A DNA stretch of 37,079 nt, taken from positions 1 through 37,079 of the forward strand of contig NZ_JACHGK010000030.1 of the NCBI RefSeq assembly GCF_014207535.1, given 5' to 3'. This document shows positions 32,001-37,079 of the stretch, in pieces. Source of the DNA: Bacillus benzoevorans. GTDB lineage: Bacteria; Bacillota; Bacilli; Bacillales; Cytobacillaceae. The translations under genes and the position numbers were made by a program. Under the pieces are notes generated by a model. It saw only the letters and a list, made by a program, of their open reading frames with translations. It had not been told where the DNA came from and searched no databases. Positions within the stretch are counted from its first letter, which is position 1; each line of letters opens with the position of its first letter.

Positions 32001-33296
32001 TTATTTTTCTGAGAGCTGTGAAAATGATTTTTCGACAGCGCGGATTGTTTCTTCGATATTCTCATCGGTATGAGCCGTAGTGATGAACCATGCTTCATAT
32101 TTTGAAGCAGCGAGGCAGATTCCTTCATTTAGCATCAGTTTGAAAAACCTGCCAAACATTTCCCCGTCTGTATTTTGTGCCTGGTCATAGTTTTCGATTT
32201 TTTCGTTCGTAAAGTAAACCGTTAATGCACCTTTTAAACGGTTGATCGTGATCTGAATATTATATTTTTGTGCAGCATTTAATATGCCTTCTTCAAGCTT
32301 AGCCCCCAGACGGTCTAAGTGTTCATACACCCCGTCCTGCTTCAGTACTTCCAGACAAGCGATGCCGGCCTGGATCGAAGCAGGGTTCCCGGCCATCGTT
32401 CCTGCGGAGTATGCTGGACCAAGAGGTGCCACCTGCTCCATAACGTCCTTTCTTCCTCCGTAAGCTCCAATAGGAAGACCGCCGCCAATGATTTTTCCCA
32501 TGGCTGTTAAATCAGGTTTTATCCCTAGTAAATCTTGAGCACCGCCATACATAAAGCGAAATGCAGTAATCACTTCATCGTATATGACAAGTGCACCTGC
32601 GGCATGGGTTAATTCGTTTACTTGTTCTAGAAATCCTGGATTTGGTTCTACGATACCGAAATTCCCGACAATTGGTTCAACGAGAACCGCTGCGATATTC
32701 TGACCCCATTTTTCGAGGGCTGCTTGAAACGGTTCGATATCATTAAATGGAACGGTAATCACTTCTTCAGCAATATTTTTTGTTACTCCTGCTGAGTCCG
32801 GTGTACCTAATGTAGATGGACCGGAACCGGCAGCGACGAGAACAAGATCGGAATGACCGTGGTAGCATCCGGCGAATTTAATGATCTTATCTCTTCCAGT
32901 ATAAGCGCGTGCCACGCGAATGGTCGTCATGACGGCCTCTGTTCCGGAATTCACGAAACGTACTTTTTCTAAATTCGGCATCGCTTCCTTCAGCATTTTT
33001 GCGAATGTTACTTCATGCATAGTAGGTGTTCCGTATAATACGCCTGTTTCGGCGGCTTGTTTAATCGCTTCAGTAATATGAGGATGAGCGTGACCAGTGA
33101 TAATAGGTCCGAATGCTGCTAAATAATCGATATACTTGTTATCATCTACGTCCCAAAAATAGGCTCCCTGCCCGCGTTTCATGACTACAGGTGCCCCGCC
33201 GCCGACTGCCTTGTAAGAACGAGACGGACTGTTAACGCCTCCGACAATATGTTCTAATGCCTCTTTATGTAATCTTTCTGAATTCGTAAAGTTCAT
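32001..33296 (-). CDS. hemL: Glutamate-1-semialdehyde 2,1-aminomutase
   Basis: HemL (GsaB in B. subtilis) converts glutamate-1-semialdehyde to 5-aminolevulinate in haem synthesis. The 431-residue PLP enzyme has the cofactor Lys268 in TAMGKIIGGGLPIGAYGG, Asp240 in VIYDEVITAFRF, VNSGTEAVM and the HGHSD loop. AAGGAGGGG precedes the ATG. Its place between ygaD and bcp/perR matches B. subtilis gsaB, which is the second copy besides hemL of the hemAXCDBL operon; whether a second copy exists here cannot be seen. PerR and haem synthesis are linked in Bacillus, but I found no PerR box before this gene. Confidence 0.95.
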   Translation of the reverse strand: MNFTNSERLHKEALEHIVGGVNSPSRSYKAVGGGAPVVMKRGQGAYFWDVDDNKYIDYLAAFGPIITGHAHPHITEAIKQAAETGVLYGTPTMHEVTFAKMLKEAMPNLEKVRFVNSGTEAVMTTIRVARAYTGRDKIIKFAGCYHGHSDLVLVAAGSGPSTLGTPDSAGVTKNIAEEVITVPFNDIEPFQAALEKWGQNIAAVLVEPIVGNFGIVEPNPGFLEQVNELTHAAGALVIYDEVITAFRFMYGGAQDLLGIKPDLTAMGKIIGGGLPIGAYGGRKDVMEQVAPLGPAYSAGTMAGNPASIQAGIACLEVLKQDGVYEHLDRLGAKLEEGILNAAQKYNIQITINRLKGALTVYFTNEKIENYDQAQNTDGEMFGRFFKLMLNEGICLAASKYEAWFITTAHTDENIEETIRAVEKSFSQLSEK

Positions 33297-33441
33297 CCAA
33301 ACCCCTCCTTAAAATAACTGCCCTTTCATTTTAGCACTAGTCATGATGGAATAGGAGGAAGTAAATGGCAATGTGCTGATTGTTTCCGTTTTGTAATAAA
33401 AAATATGGCTGAATGGGCTGTGCTTTAAAGAGGTGTTTGTG

Positions 33442-33906
33442 ATGATATTTTTGCATATACATATATTTAAAATGAGAAATGGGGAGAAGAGGGAGAGAAT
33501 GCTGTTTTTCCTTTCATTTGCCTTTACCGTTTATTGTATTGTGATGAGTTTAAGAACTCTTTTTATTCCGAATACCGTAAAAGGAAAGCTAATTTCTGTT
33601 GAAAACTTTGTCTATTTGTCATTTGTTTATTTGACGATTCTCATTGGCTTTGGCCTTATATACGTTTTACTTGAAACAAAGGGGTACCGAATCTTAATCG
33701 AACAATATCCCTCTTCTTCTGACCGCTTTGTGGACCGGCTTGGGACGTATGTCTATTTTAGCGGAGTTACTTTATTTTCAGTTGGGTATGGTGATATTGC
33801 CCCGGTTGGGTTGGGGAGAATCATCGTCATGCTTGAAGCCTTAATCGGGTACACGATCCCAACGGCATTTGTGGCTCAAGCGGTCTTTTTCCGTGACAGG
33901 AAATAA
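33442..33906 (+). CDS. Potassium channel family protein (two-pore-helix Ion_trans_2 type)
   Basis: The 154-residue membrane protein has a basic N-terminus, two early helices (about 20-41 and 56-78), a pore helix and selectivity filter TLFSVGYGD (110-118), and a last helix (125-150). The GYGD filter marks a K+ channel; Ser replaces the usual Thr just before it. The overall form resembles KcsA- or MthK-like pores with an extra N-terminal helix and no regulatory RCK domain. I chose the ATG at 33442 (AAAGAGG nine bases upstream); GTG codons at 33433 and 33439 are alternatives. It is divergent from hemL. Confidence 0.85.
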   Translation: MIFLHIHIFKMRNGEKRERMLFFLSFAFTVYCIVMSLRTLFIPNTVKGKLISVENFVYLSFVYLTILIGFGLIYVLLETKGYRILIEQYPSSSDRFVDRLGTYVYFSGVTLFSVGYGDIAPVGLGRIIVMLEALIGYTIPTAFVAQAVFFRDRK

Positions 33907-34006
33907 AAGTTGTTTTCATAATGAGAATAGGATAAGGTATGAATAGTTAGATTTTTCCACTGTCTTGTAGGGGAATGAAAATTAGTAAAAAAGGAGGAAA
34001 TGATAT

Positions 34007-34477
34007 ATGGCAGTACTTGAAGGCCAATTGGCACCTGATTTTTCCTTGCCGGCTAGTAATGGAGAAAATGTTAAATTATCTGATTTCCGCGGTAAAAATG
34101 TCGTTTTATATTTCTATCCAAAAGACATGACCCCGGGGTGTACAACTGAAGCATGTGATTTCCGTGATCGCCATCAGGATTTTTCAGATTCAAACATGGT
34201 AGTTCTTGGAGTGAGTCCTGATCCAATCACTAAACATGAAAAATTTATTGAAAAATACGGTCTTCCGTTTTTGCTGCTTGCTGATGAAGAGAATGCAGCA
34301 GCGCAAGCATTTGATGTTTGGAAGCTTAAAAAGAACTTTGGAAAGGAATATATGGGGATTGAGCGCAGCACTTTTATCATTGATGCCGAAGGGAAAGTGG
34401 TAAAAGAATGGCGTAAAGTGAAGGTCAAAGATCATATTAATGAAGTATTCCAATTTATACAAGAGAATTTAGCTTAA
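34007..34477 (+). CDS. bcp: Thioredoxin-dependent thiol peroxidase (Bcp/YgaF)
   Basis: The 156-residue peroxiredoxin reduces peroxides with thioredoxin. The active-site motif KDMTPGCTTEACDFRD contains peroxidatic Cys45 and resolving Cys50, the atypical two-Cys arrangement of the BCP subfamily. The Arg of the catalytic triad is in IERSTFII. AAAAAAGGAGG precedes the ATG. It sits directly upstream of perR, in line with a role in peroxide defence, but ends in its own terminator. Confidence 0.95.
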   Translation: MAVLEGQLAPDFSLPASNGENVKLSDFRGKNVVLYFYPKDMTPGCTTEACDFRDRHQDFSDSNMVVLGVSPDPITKHEKFIEKYGLPFLLLADEENAAAQAFDVWKLKKNFGKEYMGIERSTFIIDAEGKVVKEWRKVKVKDHINEVFQFIQENLA

Positions 34478-34487
34478 ATATGACAAT

Positions 34488-34520
34488 GAGTCCTGTGCAA
34501 ATGCTGTACAGGCTCTTTTA
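34488..34520 (+). terminator. Terminator of bcp
   Basis: GAG-CCTGT (34488-34496, one bulged T) pairs with ACAGGCTC (34508-34515) and is followed by TTTTA. Confidence 0.75.
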
Positions 34521-34786
34521 TTTAGAAAAAAGTTTTAAATAAATTTTATAGCCTATTTTTTAAATCATGTGACTTTTGTCCATTCCATTATCCGTGTTTT
34601 TCATATCCTTATATTAGGGCATACCTCCTCAGATTATATTGAACAGGTCAAATAATTGGTCTGTTCTTTTTTTACGCCACTGACAAAATAAATAAAGAGC
34701 AAGTGATATATTTGTCTATTTTGTGAATAATTTATGTCTAATGTACAGTGCTAAGTGCAATATATCCTATATAAAGGTTAATTATA

Positions 34787-34816
34787 TTGACAAATGTGAT
34801 ATAAAATTAGTACACT
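34787..34816 (+). promoter_or_regulatory. perR promoter
   Basis: A perfect -35 TTGACA (34787-34792), an 18-base spacer and a -10 TACACT (34811-34816, 4/6) form a sigma-A promoter 47 bases before perR. The PerR box follows at once. Confidence 0.7.
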
Positions 34817-34818
34817 AA

Positions 34819-34833
34819 TTATAACAATTATAA
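34819..34833 (+). promoter_or_regulatory. PerR box
   Basis: TTATAACAATTATAA matches the Per-box consensus TTATAATNATTATAA at every fixed position but one. It lies over the transcription start region just downstream of the -10, in a position to block initiation. perR autoregulation is known in B. subtilis. Confidence 0.85.
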
Positions 34834-34862
34834 AGTGATAATATTTTTTAGAAAAGAGGTGC

Positions 34863-35306
34863 ATGACGGTGGAACAGAATCATTTAAGAGAAGCGCTGGA
34901 TACCTTGAAAGAGACCGGAGTTCGTATAACACCGCAACGTCATGCGATACTCGAATTTTTAATAAACTCAATGACACATCCAACAGCTGATGAAATTTAT
35001 AAAGCGTTGGAAGGAAAGTTCCCTAATATGAGTGTCGCTACAGTTTATAATAATTTAAGAGTATTTCGTGAAGTTGGTCTTGTAAAGGAATTAACTTTTG
35101 GTGATGCTTCAAGCCGTTTTGACTTCGTTACGACACAGCATTATCATGTTATTTGTGAAGGCTGTGGGAAAATAGTTGACTTTCATTATCCGGGTCTGGA
35201 TGAAGTGGAACAGCTTGCGAGCCACGTAACAGGATTTAAAATCAGTCATCACCGGATGGAAATTTACGGTTCATGTCCAGAATGTACAATGAAAGAAGTT
35301 CATTAA
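34863..35306 (+). CDS. perR: Peroxide-responsive repressor PerR (Fur family)
   Basis: The 147-residue Fur-family regulator keeps every PerR metal residue with an offset of +2 from B. subtilis: H39, D87, H93, H95 and D106 of the Fe/Mn sensor site, and C98, C101, C138 and C141 of the structural zinc site (CEGC and CPEC). The Fe-bound form is inactivated when peroxide oxidises its sensor histidines. The winged-helix recognition helix is around SVATVYNNLRVFRE. AGAGGTG lies just before the ATG, and a GTG two codons on is an alternative. It is autoregulated by the upstream box. Confidence 0.97.
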   Translation: MTVEQNHLREALDTLKETGVRITPQRHAILEFLINSMTHPTADEIYKALEGKFPNMSVATVYNNLRVFREVGLVKELTFGDASSRFDFVTTQHYHVICEGCGKIVDFHYPGLDEVEQLASHVTGFKISHHRMEIYGSCPECTMKEVH

Positions 35307-35327
35307 GGAACTTATCAATATAATTTG

Positions 35328-35366
35328 AAAACAGGACTGCCCAATGGGTCAGTCCTGTTTTTTGTG
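35328..35366. terminator. Terminator of perR overlapping the 3' end of ygzB
   Basis: AAAACAGGACTG (35328-35339) pairs with CAGTCCTGTTTT (35350-35361), with inner CCC/GGG and a T run after it. The right arm and T run lie inside the last codons of the convergent ygzB gene, so that hairpin also follows ygzB only as an antisense structure. Confidence 0.85.
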
Positions 35367-35699
35367 ATTATATTTTTCGTTAAATTCTTTGCCCTCTAAA
35401 CTTGCATCGAGGGTAAGCGGTTCCCTGCAATGCATGCACATGTCAACCCGTCCTAGTATTTTGGTTGGTTTCCCGCAATTAGGGCAGACTACTTGAACAG
35501 CTTTAGTTGAAAGCATACCAATCCAAAAATAAACGATAGTGCTTCCGATCGTGAAAAGCAGACCGAGGAGCATGAAAATGGTCATTAATACAGGTGAGGT
35601 TCTAAAGTAAATACCAATGTACATTACGATAAAGCCGACAAAAATTAAACTAAGAGCAAAAGTGCGGATTTTATTAATTTTACTAGAATATTTCGCCAT
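35349..35699 (-). CDS. ygzB: UPF0295/YgzB family membrane protein
   Basis: The 116-residue protein has two membrane helices (about 12-33 and 38-65), then a cytoplasmic zinc-ribbon-like tail with CPNCGKP and CMHCREP, four cysteines that could bind zinc. GGAGGG precedes the ATG. The length and sequence match UPF0295. Its stop codon lies within the perR terminator; the two genes are convergent, as in B. subtilis. Function unknown. Confidence 0.93.
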   Translation of the reverse strand: MAKYSSKINKIRTFALSLIFVGFIVMYIGIYFRTSPVLMTIFMLLGLLFTIGSTIVYFWIGMLSTKAVQVVCPNCGKPTKILGRVDMCMHCREPLTLDASLEGKEFNEKYNHKKQD

Positions 35700-35876
35700 G
35701 AATATCCCTCCTAAAGCATTACTATATCATATTTTTGAATGAAAACTGTTCAATAAGTTTTAATATCTTTTTAAAAATTATAAAAGGAAATCGCGCTGTT
35801 TTTGTCGAATTTATTATGACTGAAAAGGGAAAGACCAAGACTGATCTTGGAATTTAGATGTGGAGGAAATGGTATA

Positions 35877-36752
35877 GTGGAAGATATTCTTCGTCCGATC
35901 TATCAAGAACGAGCAAGCCAGATTAATACAATGGGTATATTGATGATAGAAAAACGGGAAAAGACAATTTCTATTACTGATAACTTTGACGCTATCTTAT
36001 TAATTATTGTAAAAGAAGCGGAACAACCCATATTGATCAAACATTATTCCTACCAAAATAAACAGGCTGCGATGCATATCGTGACAAAAGCGCAATTAGA
36101 TAATTGGCTGCTGCTCGGTTCCAATCGTAAAATAGTTGATTGGATCTATTCTGGGGAAATCATCTTTGATCGTAATGAATATCTGCATCATTTAAGACAA
36201 CAACTAAGCGAGTTTCCAGCAGAAGAGAGAAAATTAAAGAAGGGATTGGAGTTTGCAAAGCTTATCCGCCGCTATACAAAAGGCCGGGCATTTTTTGATA
36301 ACCATCATTATTTGGATGCGTATAATGACATTGTCCATTCCTTGCATCATCTTGCAAGATTGACAGCGATCGAAAAAGGATTCCAACCTGAAATTACCGT
36401 TTGGCAGCAGATAAAAAAATTGGAACCGGAAATTTATAAACTGTATGATGAACTGGTTAATAGTGAAGAGGAGCTTGAAAAGAGACTTGAACTTTTATTT
36501 TTAGCAGGTGAATTTCTTATTCATTCCAGAGTAAAGATTGGTTCAGCCCATTTAATTGATGTATTAAAGACAAAAGACCACTGGTCCTTTAATGAGATTC
36601 TCACACACCCTGAATTGAAATTATACTCAGTTGATTTAGAAGTGCTGATTGAGTATTTAATTGAAAAACATTGTATTGAGGCAGTGAATATAGAAACGAA
36701 AGGGCAAGGGATTTTCCATAGATATTATCAAGTATCGAATCAACTTTTATGA
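35877..36752 (+). CDS. ygxA: YgxA, nucleotidyltransferase-like protein
   Basis: The 291-residue soluble protein matches YgxA: an N-terminal alpha/beta nucleotidyltransferase-like domain (opening DILRPIYQERAS, with DNFDAILLIIV) followed by a helical domain and a C-terminal winged-helix-like part ending in YYQVSNQLL. The usual catalytic G-S and D-x-D pair is weak or replaced, so activity is unproven. I chose GTG at 35877 because GGAGG (35862-35866) lies about 10 bases upstream; an in-frame TTG at 35847 precedes that site. It is the last gene before the rRNA operon, as in B. subtilis ygxA-rrnD. Confidence 0.92.
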   Translation: MEDILRPIYQERASQINTMGILMIEKREKTISITDNFDAILLIIVKEAEQPILIKHYSYQNKQAAMHIVTKAQLDNWLLLGSNRKIVDWIYSGEIIFDRNEYLHHLRQQLSEFPAEERKLKKGLEFAKLIRRYTKGRAFFDNHHYLDAYNDIVHSLHHLARLTAIEKGFQPEITVWQQIKKLEPEIYKLYDELVNSEEELEKRLELLFLAGEFLIHSRVKIGSAHLIDVLKTKDHWSFNEILTHPELKLYSVDLEVLIEYLIEKHCIEAVNIETKGQGIFHRYYQVSNQLL

Positions 36753-36760
36753 AAAAACAG

Positions 36761-36789
36761 TTGACCTTTATAAAAATAATTGTTATATT
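36761..36789 (+). promoter_or_regulatory. rRNA promoter P1
   Basis: TTGACC, 17-base spacer and TATATT (5/6 each) form a strong sigma-A promoter 8 bases after ygxA and about 215 bases before the 16S start. Confidence 0.8.
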
Positions 36790-36830
36790 AATAACCGTCG
36801 CTGCGAAATAAGTGTAAAACTGATTCGTAG

Positions 36831-36859
36831 TTGACGGAAATGTTTTTTTAAAATGTTAT
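36831..36859 (+). promoter_or_regulatory. Weak additional rRNA promoter
   Basis: TTGACG, 17-base spacer and TGTTAT (5/6 and 4/6). Its -10 ends where the -35 of the next promoter begins, so it may be only a degenerate or UP-like element. Confidence 0.4.
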
Positions 36860-36887
36860 TGACTAAATAAAAGCGATATGTTAAATT
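36859..36887 (+). promoter_or_regulatory. rRNA promoter P2
   Basis: TTGACT, 17-base spacer and TAAATT (5/6 each) form the proximal sigma-A promoter. Bacillus rrn operons usually have such a P1/P2 pair. Confidence 0.82.
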
Positions 36888-36920
36888 AATAAAGTCGCTT
36901 TTACAGCGAAGATAATAAAT

Positions 36921-36930
36921 TGCTCTTTGA
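36921..36930 (+). promoter_or_regulatory. rRNA leader boxA
   Basis: TGCTCTTTGA matches the boxA antitermination element (TGCTCTTTR) recognised by NusB/S10. It lies between the promoters and 16S, as expected. Confidence 0.85.
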
Positions 36931-37006
36931 AAACTAAACAAACAAAAACGTCAACGTTAATTCTAGTTGTGTTTAACAACAAAATTTATGAGCTAACTCA
37001 TACTCT

Positions 37007-37079
37007 TTATTGGAGAGTTTGATCCTGGCTCAGGACGAACGCTGGCGGCGTGCCTAATACATGCAAGTCGAGCGGACTT
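37007..37079 (+). rRNA. rrs: 16S ribosomal RNA, 5' end (partial)
   Basis: The last 73 bases begin the 16S gene: GGAGAGTTTGATCCTGGCTC is the universal 5' primer site, followed by AGGACGAACGCTGGCGGCGT and the TACATGCAAGTCGAGCGGAC stretch. The gene runs off the window. The exact 5' end is placed by analogy with B. subtilis (a few bases before GGAGAG). Confidence 0.97.

Overview
The window comes from an endospore-forming, low-GC member of the Bacillaceae. The evidence is AGGAGG-type ribosome binding sites, a nutrient germinant receptor operon, small acid-soluble spore proteins (SspK, SspE), a HemAT-type aerotaxis sensor, CodY and PerR. The right half (about 18.1-37.1 kb) follows the order I recall from the Bacillus subtilis yfh-ygx region up to rrnD: yfhD, yfhE, recX, yfhH, sspK, yfhP, mutY, a small gene at the yfhS position, sspE, ygaB, ygaC, ygaD, gsaB/hemL, ygaF (bcp), perR, ygzB, ygxA, then a 16S rRNA gene cut by the window edge. 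I cannot assign a genus.

The left half (1-17.9 kb) is variable. In order it holds: an unassigned edge; a CBO0543-type membrane protein; an unrecognised membrane protein; a DUF3231 protein; an N-terminally truncated secreted nuclease; a YnfA membrane protein; a free-standing CodY-family regulator; a lipoprotein; two overlapping Fluc/CrcB fluoride-channel genes; a P2-type cation ATPase; HemAT; a compact gerA-gerB-gerC operon with a tiny fourth membrane-protein gene; and a yhdT-panF pantothenate uptake pair.

The conserved half combines spore functions (SASPs, YfhP, YfhH), genome maintenance (RecX, MutY), nucleotide and amino-acid metabolism (YgaC, a large glutamate synthase subunit inserted between ygaD and hemL), haem synthesis (HemL) and peroxide defence (Bcp, PerR). 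perR has a 14/15 PerR box just downstream of its promoter. The rRNA operon starts with two good sigma-A-like promoters, a weaker third one and a boxA.

The most notable non-coding signals are: (1) a dense DnaA-box cluster of about 190 bp just after panF, with four perfect TTATNCACA boxes and several near matches, including abutting doublets; (2) a 15/16 match to the Spo0J/ParB parS site just after the ygaD stop; (3) a strong Shine-Dalgarno sequence of the glutamate synthase gene that reaches its start codon only if an intervening hairpin is looped out; (4) a three-arm, mutually exclusive hairpin arrangement between the ger operon and hemAT. I saw no CRISPR array, tRNA gene, intact insertion sequence or prophage.
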